Assembly: GCF_001767255.1 (NCBI RefSeq)
Contig: NZ_CP017639.1
Span: 1,076,875 to 1,140,874, forward strand
Direction: 5' to 3'
Length of the DNA stretch: 64,000 nucleotides
Origin: Corynebacterium sp. NML98-0116
GTDB taxonomy: Bacteria > Actinomycetota > Actinomycetes > Mycobacteriales > Mycobacteriaceae
The notes under the pieces are model-generated. The model was not told the DNA's origin and ran no database searches. It was given only the letters and a program-made list of their open reading frames with translations. Below, in pieces: positions 29,766-40,378 of this stretch; the stretch's first letter is position 1, and the number at the start of each line of letters is the position of its first letter. A program made the position numbers and the translations under genes.

Positions 29766-31210
29766 TGACGAAAGCTAATCCCGCACCCGGTTTAGAGAAA
29801 CCAATGAACGACGAAGAGATTATCGAGTCAATCGGTAGCTACAACTACGGGTGGCACGACCCAGACGCTGCCGGGCAGGCAGCAAAGCGTGGTCTTAACG
29901 CTGGGGTAGTCAAGGACATTTCTGGCATTAAGGAAGAGCCAGAATGGATGCTGGAACAGCGCCTCAAGGCTTTGGACATTTTTGAAAAGAAGCCACTGCC
30001 GACTTGGGGCGCAGACCTGAGTGGCATCGACTTTGACAACATTAAGTACTATGTCCGCTCTACGGAGCAACCAGCTACGAGCTGGGATGACCTTCCTGAA
30101 GACATTAAGAATACGTACGACAAGCTTGGCATTCCTGAGGCAGAAAAGCAGCGCCTAGTCGCTGGTGTTGCTGCGCAGTACGAATCTGAGGTTGTCTACC
30201 ACCAGATTCGTGAGGATCTCGAAAAGAAGGGTGTCATCTTCGTAGACACTGACACCGCGCTTCGCGAGCACGAGGACATCTTTAAGGAGTACTTCGGCTC
30301 GGTCATCCCCGCTGGCGATAACAAGTTCTCAGCTCTGAATACGGCAGTATGGTCAGGCGGTTCGTTTATCTATGTTCCGCCGGGCGTCCACGTCGATATC
30401 CCGCTCCAGGCATACTTCCGTATTAATACCGAGAACATGGGCCAGTTCGAGCGCACGCTCATCATCGTTGATGAGGACGCCTACGTCCACTACGTAGAAG
30501 GATGCACCGCCCCGATTTACAAGTCCGACTCGCTTCACTCCGCGGTCGTTGAAATCATCGTGAAGAAAGGTGGCCGCTGCCGGTACACCACGATCCAGAA
30601 CTGGTCGAACAACGTTTACAACCTCGTCACCAAGCGCGCTAAGGCCGAAGAGGGCGCAGTGATGGAGTGGGTCGACGGCAATATCGGTTCAAAGGTGACG
30701 ATGAAGTACCCAGCAGTCTGGATGACTGGCGAGTATGCCCGTGGCGAAGTGCTTTCCGTCGCTTTTGCTGGTGAAGGACAGTTCCAGGACACCGGTGCCA
30801 AGATGACACACATGGCTCCGCACACCTCGAGTTCAATCGTTTCAAAGTCAGTTGCGCGCAGTGGCGGACGCGCGGCCTACCGTGGCCTGGTACAGATCAA
30901 CGCAAACGCGCATGATTCCGCCTCGAACGTTGAGTGCGACGCGTTGCTTGTCGATGACATTTCTCGTTCTGACACTTACCCGTACAACGACATTAGGAAC
31001 GATCGGGTTACGCTCGGACACGAGGCGAAAGTCTCCAAGGTCTCTGAAGAGCAGCTGTTCTACCTGATGTCCCGCGGTATTGCCGAAGAAGAAGCTATGG
31101 CGATGATTGTCCGTGGCTTCGTCGAGCCTATTGCCAAGGAGCTCCCGATGGAGTACGCCCTGGAGCTCAACCGTCTGATTGAATTGCAAATGGAAGGATC
31201 AGTGGGCTAA
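29765..31210 (+). CDS. sufB: Fe-S cluster assembly protein SufB
   Basis: Scaffold subunit of the SufBC2D complex, where Fe-S clusters are built. 481 aa; the beta-helix core includes [32 protein letters not shown] and the C-terminal [21 protein letters not shown]. The start overlaps the sufR stop by one base. No intein is present, unlike in mycobacterial SufB. Confidence 0.96.
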   Translation: MTKANPAPGLEKPMNDEEIIESIGSYNYGWHDPDAAGQAAKRGLNAGVVKDISGIKEEPEWMLEQRLKALDIFEKKPLPTWGADLSGIDFDNIKYYVRSTEQPATSWDDLPEDIKNTYDKLGIPEAEKQRLVAGVAAQYESEVVYHQIREDLEKKGVIFVDTDTALREHEDIFKEYFGSVIPAGDNKFSALNTAVWSGGSFIYVPPGVHVDIPLQAYFRINTENMGQFERTLIIVDEDAYVHYVEGCTAPIYKSDSLHSAVVEIIVKKGGRCRYTTIQNWSNNVYNLVTKRAKAEEGAVMEWVDGNIGSKVTMKYPAVWMTGEYARGEVLSVAFAGEGQFQDTGAKMTHMAPHTSSSIVSKSVARSGGRAAYRGLVQINANAHDSASNVECDALLVDDISRSDTYPYNDIRNDRVTLGHEAKVSKVSEEQLFYLMSRGIAEEEAMAMIVRGFVEPIAKELPMEYALELNRLIELQMEGSVG

Positions 31211-31215
31211 TCACC

Positions 31216-32388
31216 ATGACTTCAACGATTAATCCCGTATCGAATGCAACTCCTCACAACAACAAGGGAGATCTGTTTTCGTCGTTCAATGTTGAGGATT
31301 TTCCCGTTCCACGTGGACGTGACGAAGTCTGGCGGTTCATTCCACTTCGCCGCATCCGAGGTCTGCACAACGGGGAGTTCCCGCAACAGGCTGACGCCCA
31401 GATCACGATTGATGCGCCAGATGAGGTCGTCGTCACGGAGCTTGACGCAGCTGACGATCAGCTCAAAGTAGCCGGCGCGCCCGTAGACCGCGTTGCTGCA
31501 CAAGCATGGTCGAGCGCGAAAACCGGCACCTTGATTACCGTGCCTGGTAACAGCAAGTTGTCCAAGCCCATCACCGTCACCATCACTGGTGCCGGCGCCG
31601 ACGTGACATCCTTTGCAACGATCCTTTTTGAAGTTGGGACCCATGCAGAGGCTGACATCGTTGTCAAGTACACCGGCACAGGTGTGCATGCAGACAACGT
31701 CAATTGGCATATCGGCGCAGGCGCGCACGTACGCGCAGTCGTAGATACGGACTGGGACTTGGACGCAGTACACATTGGTCAACAGTCCATCTTGATGGAG
31801 CGCGATTCGGTACTGCGCCACAACGTCGCAGCTTTCGGTGGCGAGATCGTGCGCATCACCCCACGCGTAAAGTTCCAAGCTCCGGGGGCAGACGTCGAGC
31901 TCAACGGCGTTTACTTTGCGGACGCGGGTCAGTACATCGAAAACCGTATGCTGGTCGACCACAGCGTTCCGAACTGCCGGTCGAACGTGCTGTACAAGGG
32001 TGCGTTGCAAGGCGACAAGGCGTCGGATCTGCCAGAAGCACGAACCTGCTGGGTCGGTGATGTGCTGATTCGCGCAGGCGCGCACGGCACAGATACATAT
32101 GAAACGAACCGGAACCTGGTCTTGACGGATGGTGCTCGCGCTGACGCAATTCCAAACCTCGAGATCGAGACTGGTGAAATCGCTGGAGCCGGCCATGCCG
32201 CAACCGTTGGTCGGTTCGATGACGAGCAAGTGTTTTATCTCCGGTCCAGGGGCATCCCTGAGGACGAAGCCACGCGCTTGATCATTCGCGGATTCTTTAA
32301 CGAGGTCCTCAATCAGGTCCCGCTCGAAGACCTCCGTGAAGAACTCGTTGCACGTGTGGCCGGAGAGCTCGAGCAAACGAACCAGTAA
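31216..32388 (+). CDS. sufD: Fe-S cluster assembly protein SufD
   Basis: 390-aa paralogue of SufB and partner in SufBC2D. An N-terminal helical part (PRGRDEVWRFIPLRRI) is followed by the beta-helix core. The C-terminal H..TVGRFDDEQVFYLRSRGIPEDEATRLI block is typical. It starts 5 nt after sufB. Confidence 0.95.
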   Translation: MTSTINPVSNATPHNNKGDLFSSFNVEDFPVPRGRDEVWRFIPLRRIRGLHNGEFPQQADAQITIDAPDEVVVTELDAADDQLKVAGAPVDRVAAQAWSSAKTGTLITVPGNSKLSKPITVTITGAGADVTSFATILFEVGTHAEADIVVKYTGTGVHADNVNWHIGAGAHVRAVVDTDWDLDAVHIGQQSILMERDSVLRHNVAAFGGEIVRITPRVKFQAPGADVELNGVYFADAGQYIENRMLVDHSVPNCRSNVLYKGALQGDKASDLPEARTCWVGDVLIRAGAHGTDTYETNRNLVLTDGARADAIPNLEIETGEIAGAGHAATVGRFDDEQVFYLRSRGIPEDEATRLIIRGFFNEVLNQVPLEDLREELVARVAGELEQTNQ

Positions 32389-32411
32389 AACGAAAAGGAA
32401 TCAGTAAAACA

Positions 32412-34438
<2,027 letters not shown>

Positions 34439-34441
34439 ACG

Positions 34442-34885
34442 ATGAACCTAGAGTCTATGTACCAAGAAGTAATCTTGGACCATTACAAGAACCCACGGCA
34501 TAAGGGGCTGCGCGAACCGTACGAAGCGGAGGTGCACCACGTCAACCCATCTTGCGGTGATGAGCTGACGCTGCGTGTGCACCTGTCTGCCGACGGAAAG
34601 ACGGTTGAAGACGTCTCTTACGATGCTCAAGGTTGCTCGATCTCCCAAGCCTCAACCAGTGTGATGACAGAAGAACTGGTGGGGCTACCTGTTGCGGATG
34701 CGATGGAAAAGTTGCACTCGTTTGAGGAAATGATCACCTCTCGCGGGACCAAAGAAGGGGATCCGGAAGCCATCGGCGATGGCATTGCGTTCGCAGGTGT
34801 TTCTAAGTTCCCAGCTCGCGTCAAGTGTGCGTTGTTGGGCTGGAAAGCATTTGAAGCCGCCACGTCCGAGGCGTTAGACAAATAG
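34442..34885 (+). CDS. sufU: SufU-type zinc-dependent sulfurtransferase
   Basis: 147 aa. Partners SufS and relays sulfur; in Gram-positive bacteria it binds zinc rather than acting as an IscU scaffold. The three cysteines are in NPSCGDELTL, AQGCSISQAS and RVKCALLGW. The spacing insert between the second and third cysteine is the SufU form. Confidence 0.93.
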   Translation: MNLESMYQEVILDHYKNPRHKGLREPYEAEVHHVNPSCGDELTLRVHLSADGKTVEDVSYDAQGCSISQASTSVMTEELVGLPVADAMEKLHSFEEMITSRGTKEGDPEAIGDGIAFAGVSKFPARVKCALLGWKAFEAATSEALDK

Positions 34886-34897
34886 AAAGGCGAAAAT

Positions 34898-35290
34898 ATG
34901 GTGGATAACGATCACACTTCGAACCTTGGCGATGGCGACGAGCGGCCAGCACAGACCGAGGAACAGCTCAAAATCTGTGGTGAAGTAGAGGAGTACCTAC
35001 ACGACGTCATTGACCCCGAGTTGGGTATCAATGTTGTTGACCTTGGACTTGTCTATGACGTGTGGGTAGAAACTAACGATAATGTCCACCGAGCAGTCGT
35101 CAACATGACGTTGACTTCGCCGGCTTGCCCGCTTACCGATGTCATCGAAGAACAAGCTGATCACGCTATCACGACGAATACTGTGTGTGATGAAGTCGTC
35201 ATCAATTGGGTGTGGATGCCACCATGGGGACCGCAGATGATTACGGAAGAAGGGCGCGAGCAGTTGCGTGCACTAGGTTTCGCTGTTTAG
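34898..35290 (+). CDS. sufT: SufT-like protein (MIP18/DUF59 family)
   Basis: 130 aa. DUF59 motif DPELGINVVDLGLVYDVWV near the middle, then LTSPACPLTDVI, which carries the conserved Cys. The family helps mature Fe-S proteins. Last gene of sufRBDCSU-sufT. The N-terminal 25 residues are an acidic, probably disordered tail. Confidence 0.92.
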   Translation: MVDNDHTSNLGDGDERPAQTEEQLKICGEVEEYLHDVIDPELGINVVDLGLVYDVWVETNDNVHRAVVNMTLTSPACPLTDVIEEQADHAITTNTVCDEVVINWVWMPPWGPQMITEEGREQLRALGFAV

Positions 35291-35320
35291 ACCACGTTTT
35301 CGTCTACTCACGCGGCCTTG

Positions 35321-35326
35321 TAGAGT
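35321..35326 (+). promoter_or_regulatory. Candidate -10 element (TAGAGT) for the leaderless ABC-F gene
   Basis: TAGAGT ends 8 nt before the GTG at 35335. There is no Shine-Dalgarno between them. Confidence 0.35.
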
Positions 35327-35334
35327 AACCCTTT

Positions 35335-36963
35335 GTGATTGTTACTAATGATCTCGAAGTCCGTGTAGGAGCCCGGACGCTTCTCGAAGCGCCTGGGCAG
35401 CATCTCCGTGTTCAACCTGGTGACAGAATCGGTCTCGTCGGCCGAAATGGTGCCGGGAAGACCACTACGATGCGAATCCTCGCAGGAGAAACAGAACCCT
35501 ACGCGGGCACGGTTACTCGTACTGGCGAGATCGGATACCTGCCACAAGACTCCAAAGAAGGCAATATCGAGCAGAGTGCCCGAGATCGCGTTCTTTCGGC
35601 GCGAGGCCTTGATCAGATCCAACGCTCGATGGATCGGCAGCGTTCCATCATGGAAGAGTCAGATGGTGCGACCCGTGATAAAGCAATCGAGAAGTTTTCC
35701 CGGCTCGAAGAGCAGTACCACGCGCTAGGCGGTTACGAGGCGAACGCAGAGGCTGCGCAGATATGTGACAACCTCGGGCTTCCAGCACGAGTGCTCGACC
35801 AACAGCTCAGTACCCTCAGCGGTGGTCAACGCCGTCGCGTGGAGTTGGCACAGATCCTTTTCGCCTCTCGGGCGGGTTCTGGAAAGTCCCAAACCACACT
35901 GCTTCTCGACGAGCCCACTAACCACCTCGACGCGGACTCTATTACATGGCTGCGTTCGTTCTTGAGCAAGCACGATGGTGGCTTGATCATGATTTCGCAC
36001 GATGTTGAGTTGCTTGAGGCAGTATGCAATAAGATTTGGTTCCTTGATGCAGTGCGCGCTGAGGCTGATGTCTACAACATGGGCTTCAAGAAGTACCAGG
36101 ATGCCAGGGCACTCGATGAAGCACGACGCCGCCGTGAACGCGCTAATGCGGAAAAGAAAGCTTCCGCACTGCAAAAACAAGCGGCCAAACTCGGAGCGAA
36201 GGCGACGAAGGCTGCAGCTGCTAAACAGATGCTTGCTCGCGCTGAGCGCATGATGGGTGAGCTTGATGACATTCGTGTAGCGGATAAAGTAGCGTCTATT
36301 TCCTTTCCGAAGCCAGCACCATGCGGCAAGACACCCTTGTTTGGCAAGGGCCTTACCAAAATGTATGGCTCCCTCGAAGTGTTCGCTGGCGTCGATCTAG
36401 CTGTTGATAAAGGATCCCGAGTTGTAGTGCTTGGCACCAATGGTGCAGGCAAGACGACGCTGCTCAAGTTACTTGCTGGCGTTGAACGCACGGATGGGGA
36501 AGGCGGAATCGTGTCAGGGCATGGCCTCAAGATCGGGTACTTCGCCCAGGAGCACGACACGATCGACGGTAACAAAACAGTCTGGGAGAACACGATCGAA
36601 GCCTGCCCAGATGCAGGGCAGCAGGATCTACGCGGTCTACTCGGGGCGTTCATGTTCTCGGGAGACAAGCTAGACCAGCCAGCTGGAACACTGTCTGGTG
36701 GTGAGAAAACGAGGTTAGCGCTGGCAACGCTCGTTTCCTCGCGCGCAAATGTCCTTCTTCTTGACGAGCCGACAAACAACTTGGATCCGCAGTCCCGACA
36801 GCAAGTATTGGATGCGCTGAAAACCTATACCGGCGCTGTCGTTCTCGTCACGCACGACCCTGGAGCTGTCGAAGCACTCGAGCCAGAGCGAGTGATCATC
36901 ATGCCTGAAGGCGATGAAGACCTGTGGAGCGACGAGTATATGGAGATCGTCGAATTGGCGTAG
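35335..36963 (+). CDS. ABC-F family ATPase (translation factor type)
   Basis: 542 aa with two ABC domains and no membrane segments. Domain 1 has GRNGAGKTTTMRILAG, LSGGQRRRVELAQIL and LLLDEPTNHLDADS. A charged helical linker rich in Lys/Ala/Arg (about 255-310) joins it to domain 2, with GTNGAGKTTLLKLLAG, LSGGEKTRLALATL and LLLDEPTNNLDPQS. ABC-F proteins act on ribosomes. Length and position (after the suf operon, before acn) match mycobacterial Rv1473. The specific role here is unknown. Confidence 0.9.
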   Translation: MIVTNDLEVRVGARTLLEAPGQHLRVQPGDRIGLVGRNGAGKTTTMRILAGETEPYAGTVTRTGEIGYLPQDSKEGNIEQSARDRVLSARGLDQIQRSMDRQRSIMEESDGATRDKAIEKFSRLEEQYHALGGYEANAEAAQICDNLGLPARVLDQQLSTLSGGQRRRVELAQILFASRAGSGKSQTTLLLDEPTNHLDADSITWLRSFLSKHDGGLIMISHDVELLEAVCNKIWFLDAVRAEADVYNMGFKKYQDARALDEARRRRERANAEKKASALQKQAAKLGAKATKAAAAKQMLARAERMMGELDDIRVADKVASISFPKPAPCGKTPLFGKGLTKMYGSLEVFAGVDLAVDKGSRVVVLGTNGAGKTTLLKLLAGVERTDGEGGIVSGHGLKIGYFAQEHDTIDGNKTVWENTIEACPDAGQQDLRGLLGAFMFSGDKLDQPAGTLSGGEKTRLALATLVSSRANVLLLDEPTNNLDPQSRQQVLDALKTYTGAVVLVTHDPGAVEALEPERVIIMPEGDEDLWSDEYMEIVELA

Positions 36964-36987
36964 TCGACTCAGTGTAACGTGGAGGTC

Positions 36988-37236
36988 GTGAATACGACAC
37001 GATTCGAAACACTGTTACTTGACGTACGTAATAGCTGGAGCGGCATGTCCGCGCAGGAGCGCAGGCTCATTGCATCGCTCGCCTCCATCGATTTACTGGG
37101 CAAAATTACGGCGCTAGTTCATTTGGCCAGGACTGATAACCGGAAAATCCGCGGCTCGAAGTGGGTATGGGGCCCTGCCGTGGGCGGCGTGAATATGTTT
37201 GGATGGATTGCTTACTTCCTCTTCGGGAGGAAGTAA
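36988..37236 (+). CDS. Small membrane protein with PLDc_N-like segment
   Basis: 82 aa from GTG 36988. The C-terminal half (GSKWVWGPAVGGVNMFGWIAY followed by FLFGRK) matches the membrane segment seen at the N-terminus of cardiolipin-synthase-like proteins (PLDc_N) and in many free-standing actinobacterial proteins. The preceding helix is IASLASIDLLGKITALVHLA. The start is chosen because TAACGT (36975-36980) ends 7 nt before it; an in-frame GTG at 36979 is inside the GGAGG region. The last codons form one arm of a hairpin. Confidence 0.65.
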   Translation: MNTTRFETLLLDVRNSWSGMSAQERRLIASLASIDLLGKITALVHLARTDNRKIRGSKWVWGPAVGGVNMFGWIAYFLFGRK

Positions 37237-37251
37237 GCCCCACCGCTGGGG
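37211..37251 (+). terminator. Tandem hairpins at the end of the small membrane protein gene
   Basis: CTTACTTCCTC (37211-37221) pairs perfectly with GAGGAAGTAAG (37227-37237) over a TTCGG loop, including the TAA stop. A second hairpin, CCCCA-ccgc-TGGGG (37238-37251), follows directly and is trailed by TGTTTAA. It separates this gene from the converging UPF0210 gene. Confidence 0.65.
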
Positions 37252-37254
37252 TGT

Positions 37255-38625
37255 TTAATTCCGGAACCCGTGGACCGGCGCAGGGATGAAGCCACCGCGC
37301 TGAATAAACTCCGTATTTTGTTTTGTACCTACCTCGATTACAGGGGCGTAGCCGAGGAGGCCACCGAAGTTCACCTCGTCGCCCGGCTTGGTGCCCGGTA
37401 CGGGGATGAGGCGCGCTGCGGTGGTCTTATGGTTCATGACGCCGATTGCAGCCTCATCAGCGATCATCCCCGCGATCGTTTCCGCCGAGGTGTTGCCGGG
37501 GATGGCGATCATGTCAAACCCGACAGAGCAGATCGACGTCATCGCTTCGAGCTTGTCCATACTGATGGATCCAGCGCGGACCGCGTCGATCATGCCCTTA
37601 TCTTCCGAAACCGGAATAAAGGATCCAGAAAGCCCTCCGACACGGGAGCAGGCCATCATGCCGCCTTTTTTGACGGCGTCGTTAAGAAGCGCGAGCGCAG
37701 CCGTCGTGCCGTGCGTGCCAACCTGCTCTAGCCCCATGTGTTCGAGGATATGCGCAACGGAGTCACCAACCTCAGCGGTCGGTGCCAAGGAGAGATCGAC
37801 GATGCCAAATGGCACTCCGAGACGTTCTGAAGCAAGGTTGCCAACCAGCTGGCCTGCGCGGGTGATCTTGAACGCAGCCTTCTTGATCTCTTCAGCTACC
37901 TCGTTCAAGCTGGCTTTTCCGAGCCGCTGGATCGCATTGTCGACGACACCAGGGCCTGATACACCAACTGAAACAACCGCGTCAGGCTCCTCAATGCCAT
38001 GGAACGCTCCGGCCATAAATGGGTTATCACCCACAGCATTTGCGAACACAACAAGCTTTGCGCACGCAATCGAAGAACGGTCTTTGGTCAGCTCCGCTGC
38101 CTCTTTCACGACGCGCCCCATCTTCGCGACAGCATCCATGTTGATACCAGCACGGGAAGTAGCGATGTTCACCGAGCCACACACGTTCTCCGTGACGGTC
38201 AATGCCTCCGGAATGGACTCGATGAGACGCATATCAGAGGTGGTTGCCCCCTTTTCAACGAGCGCCGAGTAACCACCTACGAAGTTGACTCCCAGCTCAC
38301 CCGCCGCTTTGTCAAGCGCTTTTGCAATGTCGACCGGATTGCCGTCCACCCCAGCTGCGACCAAAGCAATGGGAGAAACGGAGACTCGCTTGTTCACAAT
38401 GGGAATACCGAGCTCGCGTTCAATGTCCTGGCAAACTTCTACCAGACGGGCTGCCTTCGTCGTCACTCTGTCGTAGACCGCCTGGCACGTTGCATCCATA
38501 GTGGGACGTGTACAACCGATGAGTGAGATTCCCATTGTTACAGTACGAATGTCCAGCCGGTAGTCCTCAATCATCTTGATGACGTCAAGAATGTGTTGGG
38601 ACTTGAAATCAAAATCAACAGCCAC
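37255..38625 (-). CDS. UPF0210 / PFL family protein
   Basis: 456 aa, conserved single-domain protein (DUF711) related in fold to pyruvate formate-lyase-like proteins. Conserved stretches are [32 protein letters not shown] and [20 protein letters not shown]. Always paired with the ACT-domain gene just upstream (12 nt gap), as here. Function not established. GTG start after GGGAGGGG. Confidence 0.9.
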   Translation of the reverse strand: MAVDFDFKSQHILDVIKMIEDYRLDIRTVTMGISLIGCTRPTMDATCQAVYDRVTTKAARLVEVCQDIERELGIPIVNKRVSVSPIALVAAGVDGNPVDIAKALDKAAGELGVNFVGGYSALVEKGATTSDMRLIESIPEALTVTENVCGSVNIATSRAGINMDAVAKMGRVVKEAAELTKDRSSIACAKLVVFANAVGDNPFMAGAFHGIEEPDAVVSVGVSGPGVVDNAIQRLGKASLNEVAEEIKKAAFKITRAGQLVGNLASERLGVPFGIVDLSLAPTAEVGDSVAHILEHMGLEQVGTHGTTAALALLNDAVKKGGMMACSRVGGLSGSFIPVSEDKGMIDAVRAGSISMDKLEAMTSICSVGFDMIAIPGNTSAETIAGMIADEAAIGVMNHKTTAARLIPVPGTKPGDEVNFGGLLGYAPVIEVGTKQNTEFIQRGGFIPAPVHGFRN

Positions 38626-38637
38626 AGCAACCCCTCC

Positions 38638-38907
38638 CTAGATTTCGTTCATGGCGGTGAAAAGGTCCTCGGACTGGATCCGAACAATGACCCCCAAAGA
38701 TTCACCAGCTGCTGAAAGGTGAGTTTGCAGTGATTCCATGTTTACATCGCCTTCGGGAAGTTCCACACGCATGATCATGGTGAAGAAGTCATCCATGAGA
38801 GTTTGGGAAACATCTACGATATTGAGGTTTACCTCAGCCGCGGCGATCGCAACTCCTGCGATGATGCCTACACGGTCTTTACCTGTGGTTGTGATGATTG
38901 CATGCAT
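38638..38907 (-). CDS. ACT domain protein (UPF0237)
   Basis: 89 aa, a single ACT fold: AIITTTGKDRVGIIAGVAIAA with LNIVDVSQTLMDDFFTM. ACT domains bind small ligands such as amino acids, so this is the likely sensor partner of the UPF0210 protein downstream. TAGAAT (38921-38916) ends 8 nt before its ATG. Confidence 0.9.
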   Translation of the reverse strand: MHAIITTTGKDRVGIIAGVAIAAAEVNLNIVDVSQTLMDDFFTMIMRVELPEGDVNMESLQTHLSAAGESLGVIVRIQSEDLFTAMNEI

Positions 38908-38915
38908 AAGTAGGA

Positions 38916-38921
38916 ATTCTA
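38916..38921 (-). promoter_or_regulatory. Candidate -10 element (TAGAAT) for the leaderless ACT gene
   Basis: Minus-strand TAGAAT followed by 8 nt and the ATG at 38907. Lies in the 39-nt gap after the amidotransferase gene. Confidence 0.35.
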
Positions 38922-38946
38922 GCTACCAGAAACAAGTTGTTTCTAC

Positions 38947-39675
38947 TCAACCCACGCAGTATTGCGTAAATGATTGTAAAATTCTGTTTGCCCACGAAAC
39001 ATCGTGAAGAGGCAGCCCCTTTACGATCTTGTCGTAGTCTTCCGGAGAGAAGTACCCATAGTTAGCGAAGAAGTCCATACGAGTCTGCATTGCTTTGGCA
39101 TCCATCTCCGCATGAAATTGCGTCGCCCAAACATGATCACCGTACCGAATCATCTGAACCGGACAACTATTCCCAACTGCCAATATCTCAAGTGAGGGCG
39201 GGAGGGTGGACTCGTCAGGATTCTCGGTATGTCCGGTCAGCGCTGTGAAGTTCCCTGGGAACCCCTGAAGCAGTACGTCACGTTTACCGGCGTCTGAAAG
39301 CGAAACCTGTGTCGGGCCAGAGTCCTCTGGATGCGTGTGAACGATGTTTCCTCCGAGGTAGTGCACCAGCCAGCTCGTTCCGAAACAAACGAAGAACACG
39401 GGTTTTCCAGATTCCACAACCTCAGTGAGCACAGCATCTACATGCTGCGCCCACGCTGAGGTATGTGCATCTGAAACGTTTAAAGAACAACCTCCAACGA
39501 TCACGCCTTCAACTGAATCCAGTGACTTCAGCTGGGCGTGCTCGTCAGAGATATGACAGAGCTCTATAGCTGTCTGATCCATCTTCGTCGCTTTGAGTAC
39601 GTCGTTGTACTCGGCGTGAGCAACGTCAGCACCGATCTCACCATTTCGCAGCGACACCATAAGCAACTTAGACAT
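38947..39675 (-). CDS. Class I glutamine amidotransferase-like protein
   Basis: 242 aa. The nucleophile elbow is FFVCFGTSWLVHYLGG (Cys about 97), with His-Glu in WATQFHAEMD (about 190), so the triad looks intact. The fold is the GMP-synthase/GATase1 type without a synthase partner. In corynebacteria this gene stands directly after acnR. The substrate is unknown; gamma-glutamyl hydrolysis or amide transfer is possible. Confidence 0.82.
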   Translation of the reverse strand: MSKLLMVSLRNGEIGADVAHAEYNDVLKATKMDQTAIELCHISDEHAQLKSLDSVEGVIVGGCSLNVSDAHTSAWAQHVDAVLTEVVESGKPVFFVCFGTSWLVHYLGGNIVHTHPEDSGPTQVSLSDAGKRDVLLQGFPGNFTALTGHTENPDESTLPPSLEILAVGNSCPVQMIRYGDHVWATQFHAEMDAKAMQTRMDFFANYGYFSPEDYDKIVKGLPLHDVSWANRILQSFTQYCVG

Positions 39676-39682
39676 GACGAAC

Positions 39683-39688
39683 AGTCTA
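39683..39688 (-). promoter_or_regulatory. Candidate -10 element (TAGACT) for the leaderless amidotransferase gene
   Basis: Minus-strand TAGACT, then 7 nt, then the ATG at 39675. No Shine-Dalgarno in the gap. Overlaps the end of the acnR region. Confidence 0.4.
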
Positions 39689-39701
39689 TATCGCCCGGTA
39701 G

Positions 39702-40265
39702 CTAGCTAGAAACCGAAGATCGAACAGACTGCTCGACAACGTCTAGCATTGCTTCCAGCTGCTCTGGTGGCTCACCTGCGGCCAATTTGATTATGAACCC
39801 TTCCAGAACTGTCTCTAGATAGGTCTGCATTACTTCAATTGGCACATCTTGCCGCATCGCCGTATTCGATTCCAGCCTTTTCCGCACGGCCTCATCAAGT
39901 ACTTCCTGGTGCTTCCTCCACCGAGCCTCAAATGCAGGATCCGTGCGGAGCTTTCGAACAATCTCAGAACGCGTCACGAACCAGTCATTTTCTTCCGGAT
40001 GTTGCAAGAGGTCGTGCATAACTTCTACGAGCCCCTGTCGGCTAACTACCTCAGCTTGGCGTTCAGCGTCCTCGCTGGCGATGGCGAGAAACAACGTTTC
40101 CTTGTCTACGAAGTGATGAAAAATAGCACCACGCGTTTTGCCAGTGGCCTTTTCCAAACGAGCTACGGTAGCTCCTTCAAACCCATACTTGGCGAAGCAT
40201 GCTCTCGACGCATCCAAGATTTCTTTGCGACGCCGCGCGAGCTCTGCATCACTAATGATCGGCAT
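39702..40265 (-). CDS. acnR: TetR-family repressor of aconitase, AcnR
   Basis: 187 aa. N-terminal TetR helix-turn-helix (about 10-55: RRKEILDASRACFAKYGFEGATVARLEKATGKTRGAIFHHF). The C-terminal helical ligand domain is of AcnR type. In C. glutamicum AcnR represses acn and binds citrate/cis-aconitate with a divalent ion. It is immediately downstream of acn, separated by a terminator hairpin, so it depends on read-through or its own promoter. Confidence 0.93.
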   Translation of the reverse strand: MPIISDAELARRRKEILDASRACFAKYGFEGATVARLEKATGKTRGAIFHHFVDKETLFLAIASEDAERQAEVVSRQGLVEVMHDLLQHPEENDWFVTRSEIVRKLRTDPAFEARWRKHQEVLDEAVRKRLESNTAMRQDVPIEVMQTYLETVLEGFIIKLAAGEPPEQLEAMLDVVEQSVRSSVSS

Positions 40266-40307
40266 AGTCAGGCGCCCAACCTTTCGAGCTACTTAATAAT
40301 TGCATTG

Positions 40308-40358
40308 GAGAAAAAGAAAGACTTAAGGGGTCACCACATACCGCGGAGACCCCTCAAG
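40308..40358 (-). terminator. Terminator after acn
   Basis: On the minus strand CTTGAGGGGTC (40358-40348) pairs with GACCCCTTAAG (40332-40322, one mismatch) and is followed by the T-rich tail TCTTTCTTTTTCTC. Located 21 nt after the acn stop. Confidence 0.8.
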
Positions 40359-40378
40359 CGTGTTACGTAACTACGGTG

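Noticed and set aside
29765-31210. Intein in SufB as in mycobacteria
   Set aside because: The protein is 481 aa and contiguous with family motifs, with no insertion.
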